A DNA stretch of 42,499 nucleotides from CAZABG01 sp964460985 (GTDB lineage Bacteria > Chlamydiota > Chlamydiia > Chlamydiales > Parachlamydiaceae), in NCBI GenBank assembly GCA_964460985.1, contig CAYWQX010000017.1, positions 1-42,499 on the forward strand, read 5' to 3'. The translations under genes and the position numbers were made by a program. The notes under the pieces were generated by a model. That model was not told the origin of the DNA, did no database searches, and was given only the letters and a program-made list of their open reading frames with translations. Of the stretch, positions 1-8,169 are shown piece by piece. Position 1 is the stretch's first letter, and every line of letters starts with the position of its first letter.

Positions 1-336
1 AGGAGGCTCTAACAACTTAGGATATACGGGAGTATAGGAGATATTACCCTTCTCAATATTTTTTAAAAGCTCATCGCCTTTTTTTATGCTGCTTGCAATT
101 TGTTCTGAAAGTTTATCCGTTTCTTCAATTCGAACTTCCATTTGTTTACATAATTCTTCGGTTCTCTTGACAACGTTATCCATTTTTTGATCGAAAGAAG
201 AGTCTGAACTAAAGGCAGCAAAGCGTCTTCCTTCAAACAGTTTACCTGAAGGAGGAAGTTTACTTTTCTGACTCGAGTTAGGAGGCTCACGTAAAAGAGA
301 GCGAACATCATCTAAAGTGGGTGATTTAGCTGTCAT
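1..336 (-). CDS. Partial coiled-coil protein, N-terminal 112 residues
   Basis: An open frame starts at an ATG whose complement lies at 334-336 and runs without a stop off the left edge. The protein begins MTAKSPTLDDVRSLL. It has a Ser/Pro/Lys-rich first 45 residues with no hydrophobic segment, then a heptad-like helix (about residues 50-95, QKMDNVVKRTEELCKQ onward) rich in Lys, Glu and Leu. It is transcribed divergently from def. I do not recognise a family. A polar Ser/Thr-rich start would suit a secreted chlamydial protein, but that is only a guess. The other minus-strand frame at 84-311 is a shadow of this one. Confidence 0.6.
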   Translation of the reverse strand, partial: MTAKSPTLDDVRSLLREPPNSSQKSKLPPSGKLFEGRRFAAFSSDSSFDQKMDNVVKRTEELCKQMEVRIEETDKLSEQIASSIKKGDELLKNIEKGNISYTPVYPKLLEPP

Positions 337-426
337 AACAAATATTTTCCCACAAAAGCTTATTAAGATAAATAAAAGAAAATATTTTAAATTGTCATTA
401 TATTACCAAGTTACTATGCTTAAGAG

Positions 427-960
427 ATGAAATTAGAACTTGCGTACTACGGCGATCCCATCTTAAGAAAAAAAGCTCTTCCTGTAGAGGTCTTTGACGA
501 GAAGCTTAAAGAGCTGGCTTATGACATGGAAGAGACCATGATTTCTACTAAAGGGATCGGTCTTGCGGCCCCGCAAGTTCATCAATCGATCCGATTATTT
601 TTAATCAATTGGTGGGAAAAAGACGAAGAGGGAGAATACCATCCCGGAACGACCCATTTTTTCGTAAATCCTAAAATTTTAGAGGTCAGTGACGAGACTT
701 GGACAGCTGGAGAAGGATGCCTCTCTATCCCTAAGTTATATGGTGATGTTTCAAGACCTGTCTCTATAAAAGTGGAAGCCCAAGATCTCGATGGCCATCT
801 TTTTCAAGCCGAGCTAAAGGGTTGGGAAGCTAAAATCTTTATGCATGAAAATGATCACATCAATGGAGTTCTCTTCATCGATCGCCTGCCTGCTAAGATT
901 AGAAAAGAGATGGAAGCGGATCTTAACTCCATCAAACGTAAGTTTTACCTTAACAAATAA
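427..960 (+). CDS. def: Peptide deformylase
   Basis: Removes the formyl group from the N-terminal methionine of nascent proteins in the cytoplasm. All three family motifs are present: GIGLAAPQ (residues 43-50), EGCLS (96-100) and HENDH (140-144). Cys98, His140 and His144 are the expected metal ligands and Glu141 the catalytic acid. The length of 177 residues is normal. The ATG follows an AAGAG stretch. The gene stands alone on the plus strand, divergent from the partial gene at the left edge and convergent with asd, which ends 9 bp away; no terminator hairpin is visible in that gap. Confidence 0.96.
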   Translation: MKLELAYYGDPILRKKALPVEVFDEKLKELAYDMEETMISTKGIGLAAPQVHQSIRLFLINWWEKDEEGEYHPGTTHFFVNPKILEVSDETWTAGEGCLSIPKLYGDVSRPVSIKVEAQDLDGHLFQAELKGWEAKIFMHENDHINGVLFIDRLPAKIRKEMEADLNSIKRKFYLNK

Positions 961-969
961 TTTTGTAAA

Positions 970-1971
970 CTAGATAAACTTCTCAGCAAGAAGAAGTTCG
1001 GCGTTTAGAATCCCTCCCCCTGCAGCTCCGCGAATCGTGTTATGGCTCATGATCGTGAATTTGTAGTCGAAAAGGGGGCAAGGTCTTAACCTGCCGATAT
1101 GGACAGACATCCCCTTATCCAAATTACGGTGCATTTTGGGTTGGGGGGATCTTTCCTGCTCGTGATAGTGTATGGGCTTTAGAGGAGCTGAGGGAAGTTT
1201 ATGCTTTTGAGGGAGGGAGGTAAAGGCATCCCACGCGTGTATGATTTCGAACATTTCAGGTTTGCGGGTAAACTTCACCGAAACACACTCGGTGTGTCCA
1301 TCTGTCACAGCAACTCTGTTGCAATGAGCGGAAATTTTGAAGGACTTTCCAAGGATTTTAAGAGGCTCTTTTTCCATTTTTTCCTCTTCACCTGAAATAA
1401 ATGGAATCACATTATCCACTATGTCAAGGCTTGCAACACCGGGATAGCCTGCCCCCGATATAGCCTGCATCGTAACCACATGGACCGACTCTATTCCGAA
1501 TTGATCTAAAAGAGGTTTAAGAGCCAGCGTTAGGCCTACTGTTGAACAGTTGGGGACCGTCACCATTTTTCCTTTTTTCTGCTTATGAAGCCACTCGATT
1601 TGCTCGGGATTGACTTCCGGGACAAGTAAGGGGACGTTTTCGTGCCAGCGAAAGTTACGGGCGTTCGAAATAATGGTATAATCGGCTTCAAGAAAGGCCC
1701 CTTCAATTTCGGTGGCAACACTGGAATCGAGAGCTGAGAAGAGAATGCGCGGCTTTAAACCGGGCTTGCAAGGCTCAACTACTAAATCGGCTACATAGCC
1801 CATAGGGGTTGTTTGGAGCCAATTAGTTGCCTCTTTATACTTTTTACCGGCTGATCTTTCGGAGGCAGCGACTGAAACGATTTCAAACCAAGGGTGATTG
1901 AGAAGAAGCTCGATAAATTTTTGACCCACCGCGCCTGTGGCGCCTAAAATTCCAACCGGTATTTTTTTCAT
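970..1971 (-). CDS. asd: Aspartate-semialdehyde dehydrogenase
   Basis: Reduces aspartyl phosphate to aspartate semialdehyde with NADPH, the branch point towards diaminopimelate/lysine and threonine. The N-terminal nucleotide loop is GILGATGAVGQ (residues 8-17). The catalytic cysteine is Cys142 in VPNCSTVG, and His226 in TDGHTE is the expected acid/base. MQAISGAG near residue 170 is the conserved substrate region. The protein resembles the archaeal/fungal-type branch more than the E. coli form. The ATG overlaps the pepA stop by four bases (ATGA), so translation is probably coupled to the disrupted gene upstream. In Chlamydiaceae asd sits with other dap genes; here it follows pepA. Confidence 0.94.
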   Translation of the reverse strand: MKKIPVGILGATGAVGQKFIELLLNHPWFEIVSVAASERSAGKKYKEATNWLQTTPMGYVADLVVEPCKPGLKPRILFSALDSSVATEIEGAFLEADYTIISNARNFRWHENVPLLVPEVNPEQIEWLHKQKKGKMVTVPNCSTVGLTLALKPLLDQFGIESVHVVTMQAISGAGYPGVASLDIVDNVIPFISGEEEKMEKEPLKILGKSFKISAHCNRVAVTDGHTECVSVKFTRKPEMFEIIHAWDAFTSLPQKHKLPSAPLKPIHYHEQERSPQPKMHRNLDKGMSVHIGRLRPCPLFDYKFTIMSHNTIRGAAGGGILNAELLLAEKFI

Positions 1972-3191
1972 AATTTTTTTAAGAATTCTACCATTAAGCG
2001 AACGCCAATCCCCGTGGCATATTTGGGATAATATTTTTTACCTTCTAACCAAAAAGTGGTTGTCGCGATATCTAAGTGAATCCAGGGCACATTTTCAACA
2101 AACTCTTTTAAGAATAGAGCGGAGACTATGGAAGAGGCGACTCTTCCGTTCCAATTTTTAATATCGGCCTGCTCGGTTTTTAAAATATCGCGGTATTCCT
2201 GAATGAGAGGGAGTCTAAAACATCTCTCATGAGTAGTATCTCCTGCCTCAAGCATCTTGCTCGCCAACTGATCATCGTTGGAAAAAAGACCGATTCCTTC
2301 AGGGCCAAGAATAATGGTCATCGCACCGGTTAAAGTGGCAAGATCTATGATTCTTGTCGGCTTGAAGTGTTTTATAGCGTAACTGATCGCGTCAGCTAAT
2401 ATGAGACGTCCTTCCGCATCGGTATTTCCTATCTCGACCGTTTTACCCGAGTAGCTTTTGTAGACGCTGCCCGGCTTAAAACTATCGGGACCGATCGCAT
2501 TCTCAACACAGGGTAGGACAAACACAATATTTTTCTTGATCTTCAATTTCTCAAGAATTTTCGCAAGCCCCAACAGAGTCCCAGCACCCCCCATATCGGC
2601 TTTCATCTCTTCCATGCCGCTCGATTTAAGATTAAGGCCTCCCGTATCGTAAGTGACCCCTTTTCCGATTAAAACCGTACTGTCAGAGCTGCCTGGCTTC
2701 CCTTTATATTCAAGGAGGATGAGTCTGGGCTTTAAATTGGAGCCTCTCGAGACCGCTTGAATGAGGCCAAGCCCCTCTTTGGCAATCTCTTTCTCATCAA
2801 GAATTTTTACCGAAAGAGTCGCAGACTGAAGCTTTTTCGCTTCGCTCGCAAGGAAAGCGGGCGTTACCTTATCAGCATCGCCATTAACTAAATCTCTTGT
2901 TAATTGAATGCCTTCTTGAATGAGAATAGCTTCATCTAAAATTTTCTGATTCCACTTACCGATTAAATGGATTTCAGCGATCTCTTTTGTTCCCGGCAAA
3001 AGAAGCCCCTCTAAAACCCCTTCTTCCACCTCATCGATAGCAGGCTTTAAGATATTTAGCTTTTTCCATTTTTTCTTCTCCGCAAGCTTCGCAAGAACTC
3101 CATAAGAGAGTCTCATCGTTTCCAGGTGGATTTTATCACCTAACCCTAATAAAACGACTCTTGCCTCGGGTTGATCACGGGGGTAAAGCAC
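1968..3191 (-). CDS. pepA: C-terminal part of split leucyl aminopeptidase (407 aa)
   Basis: This frame opens at a GTG (the Val codon of VLYPRDQ in the intact protein) and contains residues 51-457, that is the complete catalytic domain with GKGVTYDTGG and NTDAEGRLILAD, but not the first 50 residues of the N-terminal domain. It overlaps the end of the upstream fragment by 46 bases, so re-initiation is conceivable. I see no clear ribosome binding site, so expression is uncertain. Confidence 0.6.
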   Translation of the reverse strand: MLYPRDQPEARVVLLGLGDKIHLETMRLSYGVLAKLAEKKKWKKLNILKPAIDEVEEGVLEGLLLPGTKEIAEIHLIGKWNQKILDEAILIQEGIQLTRDLVNGDADKVTPAFLASEAKKLQSATLSVKILDEKEIAKEGLGLIQAVSRGSNLKPRLILLEYKGKPGSSDSTVLIGKGVTYDTGGLNLKSSGMEEMKADMGGAGTLLGLAKILEKLKIKKNIVFVLPCVENAIGPDSFKPGSVYKSYSGKTVEIGNTDAEGRLILADAISYAIKHFKPTRIIDLATLTGAMTIILGPEGIGLFSNDDQLASKMLEAGDTTHERCFRLPLIQEYRDILKTEQADIKNWNGRVASSIVSALFLKEFVENVPWIHLDIATTTFWLEGKKYYPKYATGIGVRLMVEFLKKL

Positions 3192-4132
3192 AAGGGTCTC
3201 TCCCTCTTTACCCTCAAAATCATGAAGGTTAAAGTGGCAAGATCTATGATTCTTGTCGGCTTGAAGTGTTTTATAGCGTAACTGATCGCGTCAGCTAATA
3301 TGAGACGTCCTTCCGCATCGGTATTTCCTATCTCGACCGTTTTACCCGAGTAGCTTTTGTAGACGCTGCCCGGCTTAAAACTATCGGGACCGATCGCATT
3401 CTCAACACAGGGTAGGACAAACACAATATTTTTCTTGATCTTCAATTTCTCAAGAATTTTCGCAAGCCCCAACAGAGTCCCAGCACCCCCCATATCGGCT
3501 TTCATCTCTTCCATGCCGCTCGATTTAAGATTAAGGCCTCCCGTATCGTAAGTGACCCCTTTTCCGATTAAAACCGTACTGTCAGAGCTGCCTGGCTTCC
3601 CTTTATATTCAAGGAGGATGAGTCTGGGCTTTAAATTGGAGCCTCTCGAGACCGCTTGAATGAGGCCAAGCCCCTCTTTGGCAATCTCTTTCTCATCAAG
3701 AATTTTTACCGAAAGAGTCGCAGACTGAAGCTTTTTCGCTTCGCTCGCAAGGAAAGCGGGCGTTACCTTATCAGCATCGCCATTAACTAAATCTCTTGTT
3801 AATTGAATGCCTTCTTGAATGAGAATAGCTTCATCTAAAATTTTCTGATTCCACTTACCGATTAAATGGATTTCAGCGATCTCTTTTGTTCCCGGCAAAA
3901 GAAGCCCCTCTAAAACCCCTTCTTCCACCTCATCGATAGCAGGCTTTAAGATATTTAGCTTTTTCCATTTTTTCTTCTCCGCAAGCTTCGCAAGAACTCC
4001 ATAAGAGAGTCTCATCGTTTCCAGGTGGATTTTATCACCTAACCCTAATAAAACGACTCTTGCCTCGGGTTGATCACGGGGGTAAAGCACAAGGGTCTCT
4101 CCCTCTTTACCCTCAAAATCATGAAGGTTAAA
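2328..4132. repeat. 899-bp perfect tandem duplication inside pepA
   Basis: Bases 2328-3233 are the same as 3227-4132 wherever I compared them, an offset of 899. The junction shares a 7-bp microhomology, GGTTAAA (3227-3233), which also marks both outer edges. Left of 2328 (C versus A) and right of 4132 (A versus G) the copies diverge at once. The absence of any visible difference means the event is very recent or is an assembly artefact. Confidence 0.95.
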
Positions 4133-4240
4133 AGGGAGAAAAAAATCTTCTTGTCCCAGCTTGCAAGCAAAACTCCCCTTAACGCAGGGAACAATTAAAG
4201 CATCCGCTTCAGGCCGCTCTGAAACAATATCGATTTTCAT
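3146..4240 (-). CDS. pepA: N-terminal part of split leucyl aminopeptidase (364 aa)
   Basis: This frame carries the genuine start and residues 1-338 of PepA, including the putative metal ligands Lys227, Asp232, Asp249, Asp308 and Glu310. It ends just after DLATLT, where the frameshift adds a 26-residue unrelated tail. It lacks the last ~120 residues of the catalytic domain, so a folded active enzyme is unlikely. There is no Shine-Dalgarno; the start is probably coupled to ssb through TAATG. Confidence 0.7.
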   Translation of the reverse strand: MKIDIVSERPEADALIVPCVKGSFACKLGQEDFFLPFNLHDFEGKEGETLVLYPRDQPEARVVLLGLGDKIHLETMRLSYGVLAKLAEKKKWKKLNILKPAIDEVEEGVLEGLLLPGTKEIAEIHLIGKWNQKILDEAILIQEGIQLTRDLVNGDADKVTPAFLASEAKKLQSATLSVKILDEKEIAKEGLGLIQAVSRGSNLKPRLILLEYKGKPGSSDSTVLIGKGVTYDTGGLNLKSSGMEEMKADMGGAGTLLGLAKILEKLKIKKNIVFVLPCVENAIGPDSFKPGSVYKSYSGKTVEIGNTDAEGRLILADAISYAIKHFKPTRIIDLATLTFMILRVKRERPLCFTPVINPRQESFY

Positions 4241-4719
4241 TAGAAGGGAAGCTCGTCGTCAATATTAGAGGTGTGAGTTTGAGCTCCCTGATAGCTTCCT
4301 CTTTGCGTCTCTTGAGAGTAGTCATTTGAATAGCTATTCTGGTTCTGATTCGAATAATTTTGATTGGTATAACTAGAAGCTTGACTGCCGCCCTCTTCTT
4401 TGCTATCGGGTTTGCCAAAGGGTGAGAAGCTGATATTCCAAGCTGTAAGTTCGTTGGAAAGTTGCGGCTTTCCCTCTTTATCAGTGTAAATACGAGCTTC
4501 TAAATCGCCGACTACAATTAAAGCGGACCCTTTTTTAATGTAGGGCATCATATTATCATACTGATCACCCCATACAGTAACTCTGTACCAGACGGTCTCA
4601 TCCACCCCTTTTTTCTTTCTATTTGTTGCGAGTGAAAAAGTAATAACCTTTTTCCCGCTGGGAGTAAAACGTGTTTCTGGATCTTTACCGACTCGACCGG
4701 CAATTTGAGAAAAGTTCAT
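4240..4719 (-). CDS. ssb: Single-stranded DNA-binding protein
   Basis: Binds single-stranded DNA during replication, repair and recombination. Residues 1-105 form the OB fold (GRVGKDPETRFTPSGK near the start, then WYRVTVWGD). A Ser/Asn/Gln/Tyr-rich linker follows from about 110 to 150. The acidic tail is DDELPF, the variant of the DDDIPF tip that recruits partner proteins. Length 159 is typical. It is followed directly by pepA (TAATG), as in Chlamydia (CT044-CT045), and is separated from the upstream chaperone gene by a terminator, so it probably has its own promoter in 4720-4828, though I could not identify one with confidence. Confidence 0.95.
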   Translation of the reverse strand: MNFSQIAGRVGKDPETRFTPSGKKVITFSLATNRKKKGVDETVWYRVTVWGDQYDNMMPYIKKGSALIVVGDLEARIYTDKEGKPQLSNELTAWNISFSPFGKPDSKEEGGSQASSYTNQNYSNQNQNSYSNDYSQETQRGSYQGAQTHTSNIDDELPF

Positions 4720-4828
4720 GAAGCTATCCTAACTTGAAAGAGTAATTGAACGATAATTTAGCAGAAAAAATAATTATTGTATTTAACAGAATTTAGCTGA
4801 GAGCAGAACGGAGAAAGAGAATGTTCTC

Positions 4829-4863
4829 AAAAAAAAGGAGCCGCAAAAATACCTTTGCGGCTC
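4829..4863 (-). terminator. Rho-independent terminator after the Slc1-like gene
   Basis: On the minus strand a perfect 10-bp stem, GAGCCGCAAA/TTTGCGGCTC (4838-4847 and 4854-4863), with a 6-base loop is followed by CC and eight T residues (complement of 4829-4836). It lies 11 bases past the stop of the chaperone gene and ahead of ssb. Confidence 0.9.
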
Positions 4864-4873
4864 TTAAGAATAA

Positions 4874-5395
4874 TTAAATCTTGATGAAACCTTGGCCGGG
4901 CTTTCCGCCTGGACCAGGAAGTTGGCCGGGAAGCTGACCTTGGGAAGAAGCTTTAGGAGCTGAAGTGCCCTCTTCTCTTCCTTCAGAAAGATCGGCGCAA
5001 ATTTTACGCCATTTTTCAACCGTTTCAACATAGAGAGGAGCGAAAGCACGAAGAGCGGATGGAAGCGCATGTTCCATGTCGATGGTGCAGTGAATAAGAA
5101 TAAGCTCTTCCTTCACAGCCACACCCACGCCGCCGCCAGCCATTTGGCCGCCCAGCATCGATCCTTCAAGAAGTCTCTCATATAATTTCAGCCGAGTTTT
5201 GTCATCGCGTGGAAGTCCGTCAAGTAACGGAGAGTAGAGATAAAGTCTTTTGGAATTAGGTTCGTACGTTAAATGAAGCGAAAACTCATCATCAATCCCG
5301 AGAATACAGGTGTTGTTTTCGTCGAACTGAAGTCCTTCTAACCCGAGCTCTTTACCAAACTCTTTTAGGTTATCTTTCGCATTTTCTAGTGACAT
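4874..5395 (-). CDS. slc1: Type III secretion chaperone, Slc1 (CT043) family
   Basis: Slc1 in C. trachomatis is a class I (CesT-fold) type III chaperone that binds early effectors such as Tarp and TepP. This 173-residue protein keeps the very recognisable chlamydial core: NTCILGIDDEFSLHLTYE (residues 28-45), PLLDGLPRD and the stretch EGSMLGGQMAGGGVGVAVKE around residue 77-96. The tail is Gly/Pro/Gln-rich (two QLPG repeats, residues ~150-173), longer than I recall for Chlamydiaceae. The start has a good GAGGAGC site. Position next to ssb and divergent from glgX is as in Chlamydia. Confidence 0.9.
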   Translation of the reverse strand: MSLENAKDNLKEFGKELGLEGLQFDENNTCILGIDDEFSLHLTYEPNSKRLYLYSPLLDGLPRDDKTRLKLYERLLEGSMLGGQMAGGGVGVAVKEELILIHCTIDMEHALPSALRAFAPLYVETVEKWRKICADLSEGREEGTSAPKASSQGQLPGQLPGPGGKPGQGFIKI

Positions 5396-5517
5396 AAATA
5401 AGCTCCTCTAATGTGCTTTGGACCTATTGATCCTAAAAAGAATCTAAGGATGAGTGAAGAGGTCATTAAAGTAAACTATTTTCACTCGGTGTTAACAGTC
5501 CTAACTTCATTATAACA

Positions 5518-5534
5518 AGTGCCTATTTTGCACT
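5518..5534. promoter_or_regulatory. Small inverted repeat upstream of glgX
   Basis: The 166-bp divergent gap between the chaperone gene and glgX contains AGTGC - 7 bases - GCACT at 5518-5534, just after a possible -10 element TATAAC (5511-5516) reading towards glgX. No convincing -35 is seen. It could be an operator or chance. The glgX start at 5562 has an AGGAAG ribosome site. Confidence 0.3.
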
Positions 5535-5561
5535 AAATAGAAGATCGGTTACATAGGAAGT

Positions 5562-7385
5562 ATGAAAACTGAATCAGGAAGCCCATCTCCTTTAGGACCA
5601 AGCTTTAAAGGCGAAGGAATCAATATCGCTATTTTTTCAAAAACAGAGCCTGTTTTGGAACTCCTTGAACCAGAAGAGCTTCAGCTTAAAATGGAGAACA
5701 CCGGAGAGGTGTGGCACCTATGGCTTCCTCTTAAAAAAATATCTTACCGATTTATAATCAATAATTTAAGACTCATAGACCCTTACTCCCCTGAAATTAT
5801 ATTTAGAAGCCTGCAGTATGATCCGATTTCCCATTTTAGCCCTGAAACCTACGACTGGGAAGGAGATAAAAACCCTCAAATAAAGCCGGAAGATTTGATT
5901 ATCTATGAAATGCATCCGCGAGGTTTTACAGAATCTCCCCACTCGGGTGTTAAGAATCCGGGTAAATTTTTAGGTATTATTGAAAAAATACCTTATCTCA
6001 AAAATCTTGGTATTAACGCGATCGAGTTAATGCCGATTCATGAATTTAATGAGCATGAAGTCCTCATTAAAAGCCCTAAAACCGGTGAGCTCCTAGTCAA
6101 TTATTGGGGTTACTCCCCTCTTTCTTTTTTTGCCATTTCGCATTTGTATCAAACGCATCCCAATGATTTAAAAGATTTAGTCAAAGCCTGCCACAAAGAG
6201 GGCATTGAAGTTATTTTAGATGTTGTTTTCAACCATACGGCAGAAGGCAATAAACTCGGACCCACCCACCATTTCAAGGGTTTTGGAAACGATGTCTACT
6301 ACCTGTTGGACGAACAAGGCGACTACCAAAATCCAACCGGATGCGGAAATGCCATCAGAGCCTCTCATCCTATTCCGGCCGATCTTATTCTGGCAGCGCT
6401 TCACCGGTTTGTCATCGAATTTCATATCGATGGTTTTAGATTTGATCTCGCTTCCACCTTTAATCGGGATTTAACCGGAAATCCGTGCCATGCAGGAGCT
6501 CTTGTTCAAGCGATTGCAAAAGACCCGATTTTAAAAAAGGCAAAGCTGATCGCCGAACCTTGGGATATCGGTTACTATCAAGTAGGTTCCTTTTACCCCG
6601 CTTCCAATCGATTTTCGGAATGGAATGGTAAATACCGGGATAGTGTAAGGAGCTTTATCAGAGGCGACAAAGGGACTAAAAGTGAATTTGCAACGCGTAT
6701 TTGCGGATCTCAGGATCTCTATCATAAATTCTCCCCTACAGCCTCTGTCAACTTTATTACCTCTCACGATGGATTCAGCCTAAACGATCTTGTTTCCTAT
6801 AACCACAAACATAACATCGATAACGGCGAGAACAATTTAGACGGGTTAAATGAAAATATAAGTTTCAACTATGGAGTGGAAGGTCCCACATCGGATCCCG
6901 AAATCAATAAACTCCGTCTTCGTCAAAAAAAGAACTTTTTATTGGCGCTTCTTGTTTCAAGAGGCATTCCAATGCTCACTATGGGAGACGAAGTCGAACA
7001 CACTAAAAACGGAAATAACAACACATGGTGCCAGGACAATGAGCTCAACTGGTTTCCTTGGGAAAAAGAAAAAACCTCTGAACTTATGCCTTTTGTTAAA
7101 AAGATGATAGCTCTTCGAAAAAAGTACTTTTCTTTACGTGAGGACAAGTTTTTGACCCCTGAGGATATTCGCTGGCTCTCATCATGGTCAAATGATGATC
7201 ACTTTATCGCCTACGAACTGTTGAAAGAGGGGCTGTTTGTGGCTTTCAACGCCTCAAGAGATTTCAGAGAAGTAGAGCTTCGAGATGAAAATTTTGAAGT
7301 TTTAGTCTATACAGGAGAGCATTTGAAGAGAGGCTCCACCCTTAGGATGGAGCCTTTTTCTAGCTTATTGCTGAAGCACTTGTAG
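5562..7385 (+). CDS. glgX: Glycogen debranching enzyme GlgX
   Basis: Hydrolyses alpha-1,6 branches during glycogen breakdown in the chlamydial glycogen pathway. A CBM48-like N-terminal domain (about 15-95) precedes the GH13 barrel. The four conserved regions are DVVFNH (220-225), GFRFDLAS (291-298, nucleophile Asp295), AEPWD (331-335, acid Glu332) and SHDGF (401-405, Asp403). At 607 residues it is somewhat shorter than usual GlgX (about 650-700), mainly at the N terminus. The last 21 bases overlap the convergent SpoIID-like gene. A terminator-like hairpin lies inside the final codons. Confidence 0.93.
   Translation: MKTESGSPSPLGPSFKGEGINIAIFSKTEPVLELLEPEELQLKMENTGEVWHLWLPLKKISYRFIINNLRLIDPYSPEIIFRSLQYDPISHFSPETYDWEGDKNPQIKPEDLIIYEMHPRGFTESPHSGVKNPGKFLGIIEKIPYLKNLGINAIELMPIHEFNEHEVLIKSPKTGELLVNYWGYSPLSFFAISHLYQTHPNDLKDLVKACHKEGIEVILDVVFNHTAEGNKLGPTHHFKGFGNDVYYLLDEQGDYQNPTGCGNAIRASHPIPADLILAALHRFVIEFHIDGFRFDLASTFNRDLTGNPCHAGALVQAIAKDPILKKAKLIAEPWDIGYYQVGSFYPASNRFSEWNGKYRDSVRSFIRGDKGTKSEFATRICGSQDLYHKFSPTASVNFITSHDGFSLNDLVSYNHKHNIDNGENNLDGLNENISFNYGVEGPTSDPEINKLRLRQKKNFLLALLVSRGIPMLTMGDEVEHTKNGNNNTWCQDNELNWFPWEKEKTSELMPFVKKMIALRKKYFSLREDKFLTPEDIRWLSSWSNDDHFIAYELLKEGLFVAFNASRDFREVELRDENFEVLVYTGEHLKRGSTLRMEPFSSLLLKHL
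7331..7359 (+). terminator. Terminator-like hairpin inside the 3' end of glgX
   Basis: Stem AGGCTCCA (7331-7338) / TGGAGCCT (7348-7355) with a 9-base loop, followed by TTTTT at 7355-7359. It ends 26 bases before the glgX stop codon. It would act on plus-strand transcription only, because no T-run follows on the other strand. Confidence 0.55.
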
Positions 7386-8168
7386 GCTTGCATCCGGAAA
7401 CGCTTTCAAAAGAATTTCGCGGGCTGTCTCACCTTGTTTTGCAAGTCTTTCTGCATCCAAAGGCTTCACTTTTGCGATATCCCAGGAAGAGTCAAAATAT
7501 TGTCCATTTTCAGTAAGAACCATATTTTTCGTCGTGGCAAGCGCTTTATCTACGCCGTTCGGACGCTGTGCAACAGTCCATCCTTCATAACCTACTTTTG
7601 CACCGTCAACTGCCCAATACTTTGTTTTAGGGTTTTGAATTTGCCAGTAAGCTTGGGTTCGGGTGGCAATAGCCATCGCCCCTAAATACTCTTCAGGGTA
7701 AGGAGCATCATACTTGACTGACAGAAGCGAGTCCAAGTAGTCTTCAACAGGCAGTTCGTTTACAATCGAAATTTGCCCTGAAACATCATACACATAAATA
7801 TTTCCGGAGTACTCCACTCCATCAATCAATGTGGTGCTATTAACTTCATCCGGCACGATCAATAACTGATAGATTCCGGGAAACTCTTCGCCCCATTTAA
7901 TACCGTTTGCGAGGGGTTGGAGAAACTTTCTTTTTCCTACAAAACGGGTCGATATGTGTTCCATATTATTAGGATCATACAATTTGTACTTTCCTTTTAC
8001 TTCCAGAATGACTCCAGGCTTATTTTGGGCAATCAAAACCTTGATCATTTCAGGTTTGGGCTGGTTTTTCTTCCACATGTAACCAGACCAATTATCTAAA
8101 ATTCCTGCTTCTAAGGCTGAAAAACACAAGAGACAGCTCAAACAAGCTGCGGTCCATTTTTTCAACAT
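7365..8168 (-). CDS. SpoIID-family septal peptidoglycan enzyme (CT041-like)
   Basis: Chlamydial SpoIID homologues act on glycan strands at the division septum; the Waddlia protein has been described as cleaving them. The 267-residue product starts with a signal peptide (MLKKW then a hydrophobic stretch to Ala21) and so is exported. The SpoIID core is visible as VEDYLDSLLSVKYD followed by AMAIATRTQAYW, equivalent to the YLxGVVxxEMP...AVAARTYA pattern. The position of the catalytic Glu of Bacillus SpoIID appears to hold Lys. It begins one base after the ruvB stop and follows ruvB as in Chlamydia (CT041-CT040), completing a transporter-ruvB-spoIID operon. Confidence 0.82.
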   Translation of the reverse strand: MLKKWTAACLSCLLCFSALEAGILDNWSGYMWKKNQPKPEMIKVLIAQNKPGVILEVKGKYKLYDPNNMEHISTRFVGKRKFLQPLANGIKWGEEFPGIYQLLIVPDEVNSTTLIDGVEYSGNIYVYDVSGQISIVNELPVEDYLDSLLSVKYDAPYPEEYLGAMAIATRTQAYWQIQNPKTKYWAVDGAKVGYEGWTVAQRPNGVDKALATTKNMVLTENGQYFDSSWDIAKVKPLDAERLAKQGETAREILLKAFPDASLQVLQQ

Positions 8169-8169
8169 G

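Larger units (their letters stand above)
1968..4240 (-). pseudogene. pepA: Leucyl aminopeptidase (M17), split by an 899-bp tandem duplication
   Basis: Removing one copy of the 899-bp repeat would give a normal 457-residue M17 aminopeptidase (N-terminal domain, then a two-metal catalytic domain with the NTDAEGR signature). Because 899 is not a multiple of three, the duplication shifts the frame. Translation from the true start reads 338 correct residues, then 26 foreign residues, and stops at 3146. The C-terminal 407 residues are read in a second frame. The ATG overlaps the ssb stop as TAATG, and the stop overlaps asd as ATGA, so this is the middle gene of an ssb-pepA-asd run. The break is either a real recent mutation or an assembly error; the two copies are identical. 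Confidence 0.85.

Noticed and set aside
84..311. Minus-strand 75-residue open frame at the left edge
   Set aside because: It lies in a different frame from the longer, edge-truncated frame 1-336, which has better composition and its own ATG.
1968..4240. Two separate leucyl aminopeptidase paralogues
   Set aside because: The shared 899 bp are the same at nucleotide level and the unique ends complement each other, so this is one gene split by a tandem duplication.
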